Both the position numbers and the translations under genes were made by a program. Source: Halorubrum sp. GN11_10-6_MGM (GTDB taxonomy: Archaea > Halobacteriota > Halobacteria > Halobacteriales > Haloferacaceae). From it: a DNA stretch of 64,000 nt. Shown here piece after piece: positions 7,987-16,432 of this stretch. Below the pieces are notes generated by a model. The model was not told the origin of the DNA, did not search any database, and saw only the letters and a list, made by a program, of their open reading frames with translations. The number at the start of each line of letters is the position of its first letter. Positions within the stretch are counted from its first letter, which is position 1. The stretch is taken from NCBI RefSeq assembly GCF_005435165.1, contig NZ_SGUC01000016.1, forward strand, positions 1-64,000. The letters are read 5' to 3'.

Positions 7987-9417
7987 TCACGGCGAGTCGT
8001 CCGCGCGCGGACCGTCGCCGGACGCGGCGTCGGGCTCCGGGCCGGAGCCGCGCGCGTCCATCATGTCGGCCGCCCGGCTCGCCCACCCGGAGTGGCGGAA
8101 GCCGACGGCGACGAGGAGCGCCATCCAGACGTACGCGGCGGAGACGCCGACGTACGCGCCCGTCGGGCCGAACCCGGCGGTGCGGCCGAGCAGCCACGAC
8201 AGGCCCAGAAACAGCCCGAACATGCCCGAGACGCGCGCGACAAGGGGGATCCGCGTCTCGCTGGCGCCCTGTAGCGACCCGGAGAGCGCGGAGAAGCAGG
8301 CGAGGGCGGCGCCGGCGACCCCGTACACTCGCGCGAAGTTGACCGCGGACGCGACCGTCGCCGCGTCGTCGGTGAACACCGGCACGATCCGCGGCGCGGC
8401 GACGACGAGCCCGAGCCCGATCGCCCCGACGGTGATCACGCCGAGGCTCGCGACGGCCCACCCGTTGAACCGCGCGGCCTCAGGGTCGCCCTCGCCGAGC
8501 GCCTGCCCGACCAGCACCGACGCCGCGACGTTGTACCCGCGCGAGAGGGGGCCGGTCACCTGCTGGTAGACGCGGCGGCCGATCTGGAAGCCGGCGTTGA
8601 CGGTCTCGCCGAACCCGAGCAGGAGGGCGTTGAACGGGAACTCCGCGATCTCGGAGCCGAACCCCTCCAAGACGCGGGGCGCGCTCACGACGAGGAGCTG
8701 TTTCGCGATCGTGAGGTCGCGCGGCCACGCGAAGCTCGCGTCGGTCCACGACCCCCAGATGGCGAGACAGAGCAGCCCGGCCGTCAGGACGTTCGCGCCC
8801 GCGGTCGCGAGGCCGACGCCGAGGACGTCCAGCCGCGGGAGGCCGAAGAGTCCGAGTCCGAGCACGACAGAGCCGACGATGTTGACGGAGTTGGCGGCGA
8901 TGTTGACGTACATCGGGGTCCGCGTGTCGCCGGTCCCCTGAAGCGCGCGGGCGCCGACCAGGGCGACGTGGCGAGCGGGGGCGGTCGCGAACACGACCGC
9001 GAGGTACGTCGAGCCGAGGTCGACGACGGCGGGCGAGGTCTCCTCGCCGACGAGCCGACCGAACACGTCGATCGCGAACTCGCCGAAGAGGAATCCGAAG
9101 AGGACGAACGGGACCCCCGCGAGCGCGCCGAGCAGGATCGCCTGCGTCACCGCCTCGTCGCGGTTCCCCGCCGCGCCCGCGCCGGTGTCCTGCGAGGAGA
9201 GCGCGATCGCGCCGCCGCCGAGCCCGAGCCCGATCCGCAGCGGGAAGCGGGCGTACAGGTCCGCCAGCCCGATCGCGACGACCGCGGCCGGCGAGAACAG
9301 CGCGGTGACGAGGATGTCGGTCGTCCGCATCGCGGTGCGGAACGTCTGCTCGGCCATCACGGGCCACGCGAGCGAGAACACGCGCTTCCAGACGCGCCGC
9401 AGCCGCGGGAAGTCCAT
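7987..9417 (-). CDS. MATE family multidrug/cation efflux transporter
   Basis: 476-aa integral membrane protein with about twelve hydrophobic helices in two similar halves. The N-terminal signature (VFSLAWPVMAEQTFRTAMRTTD) and the mirrored second-half repeat (residues about 245-285) are typical of MATE transporters, which expel organic cations or drugs using Na+ or H+ gradients. The C-terminus is a short acidic tail. It lies 30 nt downstream of the histidine kinase on the same strand, so the two may be co-transcribed. The substrate cannot be read from the sequence. Confidence 0.85.
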   Translation of the reverse strand: MDFPRLRRVWKRVFSLAWPVMAEQTFRTAMRTTDILVTALFSPAAVVAIGLADLYARFPLRIGLGLGGGAIALSSQDTGAGAAGNRDEAVTQAILLGALAGVPFVLFGFLFGEFAIDVFGRLVGEETSPAVVDLGSTYLAVVFATAPARHVALVGARALQGTGDTRTPMYVNIAANSVNIVGSVVLGLGLFGLPRLDVLGVGLATAGANVLTAGLLCLAIWGSWTDASFAWPRDLTIAKQLLVVSAPRVLEGFGSEIAEFPFNALLLGFGETVNAGFQIGRRVYQQVTGPLSRGYNVAASVLVGQALGEGDPEAARFNGWAVASLGVITVGAIGLGLVVAAPRIVPVFTDDAATVASAVNFARVYGVAGAALACFSALSGSLQGASETRIPLVARVSGMFGLFLGLSWLLGRTAGFGPTGAYVGVSAAYVWMALLVAVGFRHSGWASRAADMMDARGSGPEPDAASGDGPRADDSP

Positions 9418-9447
9418 CTGATCGCGTTCGACGGCCCGCCGCGGTTT

Positions 9448-10619
9448 TTACGTGTCGGAGCCGGCCGAGCCGGCCGGTGCGTGCTGAAGCGTCACCGCGA
9501 ACCGCGCGCCGCCGAGGCCCGACTCGCCGGCGTCGAGCGAGCCGCCGTACGCCTCGGCGAGCGTGGCGGCCAGTCGCAGCCCGCTGACGTTCCCACCGTT
9601 CGGGCCGTCGGTCCCGTCCTGAGCGCGGCCGTCGGCGAAGAACGAGCCGTCCCGGATCTCCGAGGGGAGGCCCGGACCGTCGTCCTCGACGACGAGGACG
9701 ACCTCGTCGTCCCCGCCCGACACGTCGCCGTCGCCCTGAAACGCGGCGCCGGCTCCGCCGACCCGGAGCGTGACGCGGACGGCGACGTCCGGCCCGGCGT
9801 GTTCGACCGCGTTCTCGACGAGGTTGTGGACGATCGAGCGCACGCCGTCGTTGGCCGCGACGGGGGCCGTCTCCGGGAGGTCGGTCTCGACGGTCACGCC
9901 CTCCTCGTCGGCGACGCTCGACAGCACGTTCCGGGTCATCTCCGCGAGGTCGACGCGGCTGGTGTCCGCGTCGCCGAGGATCGCGTCCGCGACCGCGCTC
10001 GTCGCCTCGATGCGGTCGAGCCCCTCGTCGGCCTTCGCGGCCACGGTCGCGGCGTAGTCGGTGCCGGTGGTGCCGGTGGTGCCGTCGGTACCGGTGGCGT
10101 GGTCGTCGGCGTCGGCGAGCAGATCGGCGTAGCCGCGGATCGTCGAGAGGTCGTTGCGGAGGTCGTGACGCAGGAGGTGGTTCACGAACGAGACGGCCCG
10201 GACCGCGTCCCGCGCGCGGCGGGTCTCGGCGGCCTGCCGAACCGCGTAGTACCCGGCGATCGCGCCGCCGAGACTCCCGGCGCCGGCGGCGACGAGCATC
10301 GGGAACAGCGGCTCGACGAGCGGCCGCCCCTCGAAGACGCGGACGGCGAGCGTGGCGGCGAAGGCGGCGACGGCGAGGACGATTCCGGCGGCGGTCCACC
10401 GCGCCACCCGCCACTCCTCGGCCCGAGAGAGGTCGCGCGCGGCGATCCGACGCCCGGCGACGACCACCCCGACCGCGATCCCGCCGTCGAGCGCCAGCGC
10501 CAGCAGCGGCCCCGTGGAGGACCGATAGCGTCGATTTCGGTGCCGTGGTGAACGACCGCGGCGACGAGAATCCCGGCGCCGAGCGCGGAGACGGCGTGAT
10601 GGCCGCGCAGCCTCGACAT
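9448..10619 (-). CDS. Membrane-anchored sensor histidine kinase (apparent frameshift near N-terminus)
   Basis: The kinase core is clear: H-box in NHLLRHDLRNDLSTI, N-box in HNLVENAVEHA, G1 box VEDDGPGLP and a G2-like SGLRLAATLAEAYGG. It is preceded by three or four membrane helices with little outside them, so it may sense membrane or cytoplasmic signals. No PAS domain or fused receiver is present. The natural start MSRLRGHHAVSALGAG at 10619 is out of frame with the rest. Frames meet near 10516-10523, where a one-base gain would give IGP followed by TGPLLALALDGG, a plausible joint. Without correction, the ORF would have to start at GTG 10467 and lose the first helix. Confidence 0.75.
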
Positions 10620-10818
10620 TACGGGCGGAACAGACGAAGCGAGTAAAATCGTTCCGGATTCGGTGAGCGACCGGCGACGGAGCGGCCGACGCGCGGTCGG
10701 CGACGCGGGAGCGACGTCGGGGCGTCTCGCGGTCGCGGATCCGGGTGCGGTCGGAGCCCGAGCGCGGACAGACCCCGATCGGCCGAACGTTGAAGCCCGC
10801 GAGCGACCCATCGGCGCC

Positions 10819-11226
10819 ATGGACGTCTTCGTCTACGGGACGCTGACCGAGCCGGAGCGGGTCGCCGAGGTCGTCGACTCGTTCGTCTTCGTCGGGCCCG
10901 CGACGCTCGACGGACTCCAGTTATTGGAGGGACGGTACCCGACGCTCGCGCCGGGCGGCGAGACGGCCGGGCGGCTCCTGCGGACCGAAGCGGTCGACGC
11001 GCTCGACGCGTACGAGGACATCGACGGCGGCCTGTACGTCCGCGAGACCGTCCCGCTCGACGCGCCGGACGGGTACCCGGAGACCGCCGCGGTGTACGTC
11101 GGCGACCCCGACCGCCTCGACGCGGACGCGACGTGGCCCGGGACCGGGCCGTTCCCGGACCGGGTCAGGTCGGTCCTCGACGACCGCGACGTCCGGGTGC
11201 GGTTGACTCCCCGAGATCCCGTCTGA
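10819..11226 (+). CDS. Gamma-glutamylcyclotransferase-fold (GGCT/AIG2-like) protein
   Basis: 135-aa protein beginning with the family's substrate-binding loop (FVYGTLTEPERV), with the conserved acidic residue region in LDAYEDIDGGLYVRETV. GGCT-fold proteins cyclise gamma-glutamyl amines or peptides, and many prokaryotic members have unassigned substrates. ATG at 10819 is chosen because the YGTL loop normally lies within the first ten residues. The 199-nt gap to the divergent kinase gene holds both promoters. Confidence 0.75.
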   Translation: MDVFVYGTLTEPERVAEVVDSFVFVGPATLDGLQLLEGRYPTLAPGGETAGRLLRTEAVDALDAYEDIDGGLYVRETVPLDAPDGYPETAAVYVGDPDRLDADATWPGTGPFPDRVRSVLDDRDVRVRLTPRDPV

Positions 11227-11459
11227 CGGGCGGATGACGGCGCCGCTGTCGTGCGGTTTTACTTTCGCTCTGGTAGCCTCACCTTTTTATGTTCACGCCG
11301 CCTCCCTTCACTCGCACGTCACACGCGTGCATTCCCCCTTTACTCACCGCGAGCCGCCGGGCCGTCGATACGGAATCGCAACACCGACCGGCGCGGCCGC
11401 CGCCCGGGTCGCCGAGACCGACCGGAACCGATTACCGGCCGGCGCGGCGACGAGGTGGC

Positions 11460-12671
11460 ATGCTCAGTCTTGCCGACATCCGCGAGGCGCGCGAGCGGGT
11501 CTCGGGCGTCGCCCGGCACACGCCCCTAGAGCGGTCGCGCTCGTTCTCGGAGATGAGCGGCGCCGACCTCCACCTCAAGCTGGAGAACTTCCAGCGCACC
11601 GGCGCGTTCAAGATCCGCGGCGCGATGAACCGGATCGAGACGCTCTCCGACGCCGAGCGCGAGGCGGGCGTCGTCACCGCGAGCGCCGGCAACCACGCGC
11701 AGGGCGTCGCGCTGGCGGCGAGCCGCGCGGGCGTCGACGCGACCGTCGTGATGCCGAAGTTCGCGCCCGTCTCGAAGGTGAAGGCCACCCGCGGGTACGG
11801 CGCGAGCGTCCGCTTGGAGGGCGTCGACTACGACGAGGCGCAGGCGTACGCCCACCGGCTAGAGCGCGAGGAGGGGCTGACCTACGTCCACGCGTTCGAC
11901 GACCCGGTCGTGATGGCGGGGCAGGGGACGCTCGGTCTGGAGATCGTCGACGACTGCCCCGACCTCGACACCGTGGTCGTCCCGATCGGCGGCGGCGGCC
12001 TAATCTCCGGGGTCGCGGTCGCGATAAAGGAGCAGCTGCCGGACGCCCGCGTCGTCGGCGTTCAGGCCGAGGGCGCCGCCTCCGCGGCGAAGTCGCTGGA
12101 GGCGGGCGAGGTCGTCGAGATCGACGGCGTCGACACGATAGCCGACGGGATCGCGACGCGCGCGGTCGGCGAGGAGACCCTCGAAGTCATGGCGGAGTAC
12201 GTCGACGAGGTCGTCACCGTCGACGACCGCGAGATCGCCTTGGCCCTCACGCTCCTCTTGGAGCGCGCGAAGACGCTCGTCGAGGGCGCGGGGGCGGTCG
12301 CGCTCGCCGCCGTCCTCTCCGAGGCGTTCGAGTACGACGACGGCGAGACGGTCGTCGCCGCGCTCTGCGGCGGTAACATCGACCTCAATCGCCTCGGCAC
12401 CGTGGTCCGCCGCGGACTGGTCCAGATGGGTCGGTACCTCAAGATCACGATCGATCTGAAGGACCGGCCCGGCGAGCTGGAGCGCGTCTCCAGCATCGTC
12501 GCGCGCACCGGCGCGAACGTGTACGCGGTCCACCACGACCGCACCTCCCGCGACGTGGCCGTCAACGCAGCCGAACTCGAACTCGAATTGGAGACCGACG
12601 ACGCCGAACACGCCGCCGACATCGTCGACGCGCTCGAAGCCGAGGGGTACGAGGTCGAGATCCTGTCGTGA
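11460..12671 (+). CDS. ilvA: Threonine ammonia-lyase (threonine deaminase)
   Basis: 403-aa PLP enzyme converting threonine to 2-oxobutanoate for isoleucine synthesis. The PLP lysine is K51 in NFQRTGAFKIRGA, the substrate loop is SAGNHAQG and the phosphate-binding glycine loop is IGGGGLISG. A C-terminal ACT domain (about 325-400, LKITIDLKDRPGELERV) suggests feedback control by an amino acid. A TATA-like CTTTTTATG (about 11282-11290) lies 170 nt upstream, so a leader of about 145 nt is expected. With cimA at 4.6 kb, both entries to isoleucine are present. Repeat B starts 12 nt after its stop. Confidence 0.88.
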   Translation: MLSLADIREARERVSGVARHTPLERSRSFSEMSGADLHLKLENFQRTGAFKIRGAMNRIETLSDAEREAGVVTASAGNHAQGVALAASRAGVDATVVMPKFAPVSKVKATRGYGASVRLEGVDYDEAQAYAHRLEREEGLTYVHAFDDPVVMAGQGTLGLEIVDDCPDLDTVVVPIGGGGLISGVAVAIKEQLPDARVVGVQAEGAASAAKSLEAGEVVEIDGVDTIADGIATRAVGEETLEVMAEYVDEVVTVDDREIALALTLLLERAKTLVEGAGAVALAAVLSEAFEYDDGETVVAALCGGNIDLNRLGTVVRRGLVQMGRYLKITIDLKDRPGELERVSSIVARTGANVYAVHHDRTSRDVAVNAAELELELETDDAEHAADIVDALEAEGYEVEILS

Positions 12672-12683
12672 GGCGGGGGCGAC

Positions 12684-13003
12684 TACTTATAAATAGGACC
12701 GCAGTGGCGCGCGCCTCCGAGTAGCCGCCGAAGGCGGCCGCGAGGAGCACGCGCGCGGTCGCCGGCGCTATGCGCCGGCTGCCAGAGTGACCTTCGATCC
12801 CCCGCTGGAGTCGCGAGCGGTTGGGCGACCGAAGGGAGCCCAGAGGGAGCGACGAGGCTGGGGAGGCGTGAGGTGCTGTGCGGTCGCGGTCGAGCGGGAC
12901 TCGAAGCGGCAGTCGCGGGGCGGTGTCCGTGTCGATCGGTCGCTTATAATCGATCACCACATCGTCCAGCCGAGCGACTGGGGCTTCGGCGGTGTGAGCC
13001 GCT
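12684..13003 (+). repeat. Dispersed intergenic repeat element, copy B
   Basis: Lies between ilvA and a convergent gene. The head CTTATAAAT is at 12685-12693. The hairpin with GAA loop is at 12724-12738, and an extra hairpin with 8-bp arms and TAT loop occurs around 12761-12779. The tandem-G.A helix is at 12810-12853 with an 11-nt loop nearly identical to copy E. The family block is at 12854-12873. Two tail units are spaced 69 bp apart (CGGTGT at 12921 and 12990); the first has lost its CTGGGGCTTC core but keeps CTTATAA at 12943-12949. Confidence 0.85.
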
Positions 13004-13011
13004 GCCACGAC

Positions 13012-13569
13012 TCACTCCGATGCGTTCGCGGCGTCGTTCGTCGGTTCCGAGGCCGAGACGCTTCCGCTCACGCTGGTCGATCCGCCGAGGAGGGAGTGCT
13101 CCGACTCGCCGCGCAGCGTCGTGATCGTCTCGCCGTCGTGTTTCACGATCAGGGTCCAGGGATCGTCGCCGGCGGGAACTCGCATCGTGCCGTTGTAGCG
13201 GACGACGCCCGAACACGACCGGGACGCGGTTCCGGCCTCCTCGGTCGGAACGTCGAGGGCGTAGGCGGACTCGTTCACCCGCTCGAACGTCGGGCCGCCG
13301 ACGGCGTACGAGGGCCCCGGCAGGGAGACGTTCCGAGCGTACGTTATCTCCGTGTTGTCGGGACCGGCAGACACCGCGGTCGAACTGTTGGCCGCGAACC
13401 CGTCGGGACAGCGGACCTCGTCGGTGTCGAAGTGAAGCAGCGCCGGCGGATCGCTCGCTCCGCCGAGGAGGCCGCCCGGCCCTCCCGACGCGGGACCGGC
13501 GAGGGCGACGGCGCTACCGGTCAGAAACAACGCGAGCGCGGCGACGACGACCAGACCACGTCCGTTCAT
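13012..13569 (-). CDS. Secreted protein of unknown function
   Basis: 185-aa protein. ATG at 13569 gives a short basic start and a hydrophobic Sec-type signal (GLVVVAALALFLTGSAVALA), so export is likely. The mature part is Ser/Thr/Asn-rich with several N-glycosylation sequons (NSS, NVS, NES, NGT) and two cysteines (RCPDG and SCSG) that could form a disulfide. The last 30 residues are Ser/Asn-rich, with no C-terminal anchor. No known domain is recognised. A TATA-like box occurs at about 13600-13609 on this strand. Confidence 0.65.
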   Translation of the reverse strand: MNGRGLVVVAALALFLTGSAVALAGPASGGPGGLLGGASDPPALLHFDTDEVRCPDGFAANSSTAVSAGPDNTEITYARNVSLPGPSYAVGGPTFERVNESAYALDVPTEEAGTASRSCSGVVRYNGTMRVPAGDDPWTLIVKHDGETITTLRGESEHSLLGGSTSVSGSVSASEPTNDAANASE

Positions 13570-13705
13570 CACGGGTCGAACGACGGAGGCGCCGCGGATA
13601 GTCCCGCGTATAACGCAAAGAGGGGTTTGAGTCACCGAGCGCCTCACCGGTGCGGACGGAGCCGTCGGGGGTGAGCCGAACGCGACGGAACGGACGGACC
13701 GCGGC

Positions 13706-14776
13706 TCAGTCGTCCGCGGCCGCGGCGTCGACCTCGGGCTCGTACAGCTCGCCGGCGCGCTCGCGGTCGGAGAGGTACTCGTCGGCGTCGAGCGCGGCCT
13801 TCACGCCCATGCCGCTCGCGGTGGCCGCCTGCTGGTAGTGGAAGTCGACCACGTCGCCCGCGCCGAACAGGCCCTCCACGCCGGTTCGGGTCTGTCCGCC
13901 GCCGCGGCCGCCCTCGGTGATCAGGTAGCCGTCGTCGTCGGTCTCGATCCCGGTCCCTTCGAGGAAGTCCGTGTTCGGCGTGTGGCCGATGGCGTAGAAG
14001 ACGGCGCCCACGTCGAACGCGTACTCGTCGACCTCGTCGGCGGTCGCCGGGTCGTCCAGCTTCTCGGTGGGGTGTCCGGCGGGGTGCTCCACCAGCGTCA
14101 CGGACTCGATCCCGTCCTCGGGCGTGCCGTGGATCTCGGTGAGCTCGGTGTTCAACAGGAGCTCGATCTCCCCGTCGTCGACCTTGTCCATCACGCGCTC
14201 GATCCACACGTCCTCGGCGCGGAACTCCTCGCGGCGGTGGGCGATGTACACCGTGTCCGCGAACTTCGTCAGGAAGTTCGCCTCCTCCATCGCGGCGTCG
14301 CCGCCGCCGACGACGAGCATGTCCTCGTCGCGGAAGAACGCGCCGTCGCAGGTCGCACACGTCGAGAGCCCGTACCCCATCAGTTCGTCTTCACCGGGGA
14401 CGCCGAGCGTCCGGGCGCTGGCGCCCGACGCGGCGATGACGGCGTCGGCGGTGTAGACGTCGCCGTCCGAAAGCGCGACGCGGAAGTGGCCCGCGGGCTC
14501 CTTCGAGACGTCCTCGATGACGCCGTTGCGCGACTCGGCGCCGAACTTCGTCGCCTGTTCTTTCATGTCGTTGATCAGGCTCGGCCCGGAGATCCCCTCG
14601 GGGAAGCCGGGGTAGTTCTCCACGTCGGTCGTCAGCGTGAGCTGACCGCCCGGCTCGTCGCCCTCGATGAGCAGCGGTTCGTTGTTGGACCGCGCGGCGT
14701 AGATCGCCGCGGAGAGGCCCGAGATACCGGTGCCGGCGATGATCAGTCGACGGTGTTCGACGATGTCGTCGGTCAT
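13706..14776 (-). CDS. trxB: Thioredoxin-disulfide reductase
   Basis: 356-aa flavoprotein of the low-molecular-weight TrxR type. The FAD site is GTGISGLSAA (15-24), the redox pair is C140-A-T-C143 and the second nucleotide-binding loop is VVGGGDAAMEEA. The final FAD motif is GLFGAGDV. It reduces thioredoxin using NAD(P)H. A candidate partner thioredoxin is encoded at 29.0-29.3 kb. The length is about 30 residues longer than bacterial TrxB, the excess being an acidic C-terminal tail. Confidence 0.9.
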   Translation of the reverse strand: MTDDIVEHRRLIIAGTGISGLSAAIYAARSNNEPLLIEGDEPGGQLTLTTDVENYPGFPEGISGPSLINDMKEQATKFGAESRNGVIEDVSKEPAGHFRVALSDGDVYTADAVIAASGASARTLGVPGEDELMGYGLSTCATCDGAFFRDEDMLVVGGGDAAMEEANFLTKFADTVYIAHRREEFRAEDVWIERVMDKVDDGEIELLLNTELTEIHGTPEDGIESVTLVEHPAGHPTEKLDDPATADEVDEYAFDVGAVFYAIGHTPNTDFLEGTGIETDDDGYLITEGGRGGGQTRTGVEGLFGAGDVVDFHYQQAATASGMGVKAALDADEYLSDRERAGELYEPEVDAAAADD

Positions 14777-14862
14777 GCCCGTCAGTTGGCCGGCGCGTCG
14801 TATGTACGTTGCGACCGTTGCGCGGTTCCCGCACGACCGTCTCTCGACGGACCGCGATCGGC

Positions 14863-16356
14863 TCAGTCCGTCGGGAACTCCGGCGGGAGCCCGGTCGGCT
14901 GAATGGGCGCGTCGTCGAGCGCCTCGAAGAACCGGCCGGCGACGAACGCCTCGACGACGTCCGCCAGCGACTCCGACTCGGAGACCTCGCTCAGGATGCC
15001 GAGCGGCACCTGCGCGCCGGCCATCGCGGCGTGGCCGCCGGCGGAGCCCACCGGGTCGAGCGCGTCGCGGAGCAGCTCGCCCGCGTCGACGTCGGCGCCG
15101 CGAGCGCGGGCGGAGCCGTAGATGACGCCGTCGACGTAGCCGTAGACGAACGTCACCGTCACGCCCTCTAAATCGAGGAGGCGCTCCGCCGCCTGCGCGA
15201 GCGCGTCGCGGTCGGCGATCTCGCCGACGCAGGAGGCCGCCACCGACCCGCGGACGTCGCGGTTCTCGATGGCGGCCGCGAGGACGCGCAGCGTCTCGGG
15301 GCTCACGCTCGGGCTCTCGACGCGTTCGAGCGTCGACTCGTCGGCGTGCGCGAGCAGCGCGGCCGCCGCCTCGAAGTCGTCGATGGCGGTCGCGCGCGTG
15401 AAGTCCTTCGTGTCGATCCGGATCCCGTACAGAAGCGCCGTCGCGAGGTCGCGCTCCGGCGCGATCCCGTACCGCGAGAGGTACTCCGCGATCAGCGTGC
15501 TCGTCGCCCCGACCGCCGGGCGGATGTCGACGAACGACCCCGCGACCGGCCCGCGCGGCGGGTGGTGGTCGACGACGACGTCGACCGGGTGGTCCTCGGG
15601 GAGGCTGTCGTTGATCCCCGCGCGGGAGTGGTCGACCAGGGCGACGCCCCCGTACGCGTCGAGGTCGACCTCGTCGAACGACCGGAGCCGGATGTCGAGG
15701 AGGTTCACCATCGCGCGGTTCTCCTGGTGGGCGATCTCGCCGCCGTAGCAGGCGTCGGCGTCGACGCCGATCGACGCCGCGATCCGGGCCAGCCCGAGCG
15801 CGCTCGCGATGGCGTCCGGGTCGGGGTTGTCGTGGGCGACGACCAGCAGCGGTCCCGGGAGCGATCTGAGCGTCGCGAGCAGCCGAGCCGGCTTCTCGCC
15901 GCCGTCGTCGGCGTCCGGGCGGGAGAACCTCGCGTCGGCGCCGCGACCCTCGTCGAGGCCGACCGCCTCGAAGACGCGGTCGGCGACCGCCTCAACGGGG
16001 TCGACGACGCGGTCGGCGACCCCCTCCACCGCCGCCCGCTGTTCGTCGGTCGGCGCCGCCCCGAGGTGGGCGACGATCATCGCCTCGGGGTACCGCTCTC
16101 GGGCCGCGCGCGCGGCGGCGACGTTGCGCGCGGCGTCGTCGCTCGCGATCAGCACGACCGCGGCGCTGTCGGGGTAGCTCCCGGGGTCGGTCGGGTCGGC
16201 CTCGACGGTCGCGACGTTGCGGTCCCGCAGCGTCGACACCCAGCCGGTGTCGTCGGTGATCGCGACGAGGTCGTCGCGCCCGCCGCGCTCGTTGCGAGCG
16301 TGTTCGACGAGCGCGCTCCCGACCGCGCTACAGCCGAGCAGCAGGCGCCGGGTCAT
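14863..16356 (-). CDS. TrkA-N-like plus DHH/DHHA1 family phosphoesterase
   Basis: 497-aa protein. The N-terminal 120 residues look like a Rossmann/TrkA-N (RCK) domain (LLLGCSAVGSALVEHARNE). A DHH phosphoesterase domain follows with HDNPDPDAI, the second-motif Asp in VDHSRAG and the DHH motif VVDHHPPRG. A DHHA1-type substrate loop GSAGGHAAMAGA lies near the C-terminus. Such proteins hydrolyse nucleotides, pAp/nanoRNA or cyclic dinucleotides in the cytoplasm; the RCK part suggests ligand control. It lies upstream of trxB on the same strand, 86 nt away. Confidence 0.8.
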   Translation of the reverse strand: MTRRLLLGCSAVGSALVEHARNERGGRDDLVAITDDTGWVSTLRDRNVATVEADPTDPGSYPDSAAVVLIASDDAARNVAAARAARERYPEAMIVAHLGAAPTDEQRAAVEGVADRVVDPVEAVADRVFEAVGLDEGRGADARFSRPDADDGGEKPARLLATLRSLPGPLLVVAHDNPDPDAIASALGLARIAASIGVDADACYGGEIAHQENRAMVNLLDIRLRSFDEVDLDAYGGVALVDHSRAGINDSLPEDHPVDVVVDHHPPRGPVAGSFVDIRPAVGATSTLIAEYLSRYGIAPERDLATALLYGIRIDTKDFTRATAIDDFEAAAALLAHADESTLERVESPSVSPETLRVLAAAIENRDVRGSVAASCVGEIADRDALAQAAERLLDLEGVTVTFVYGYVDGVIYGSARARGADVDAGELLRDALDPVGSAGGHAAMAGAQVPLGILSEVSESESLADVVEAFVAGRFFEALDDAPIQPTGLPPEFPTD

Positions 16357-16432
16357 ACGGGCGCGACGGGACCGCGAGCCAAAACGCTGCCGTCGGCGCG
16401 GCGGGACGCCGGGACCGGACGCCCGTTCCGGG

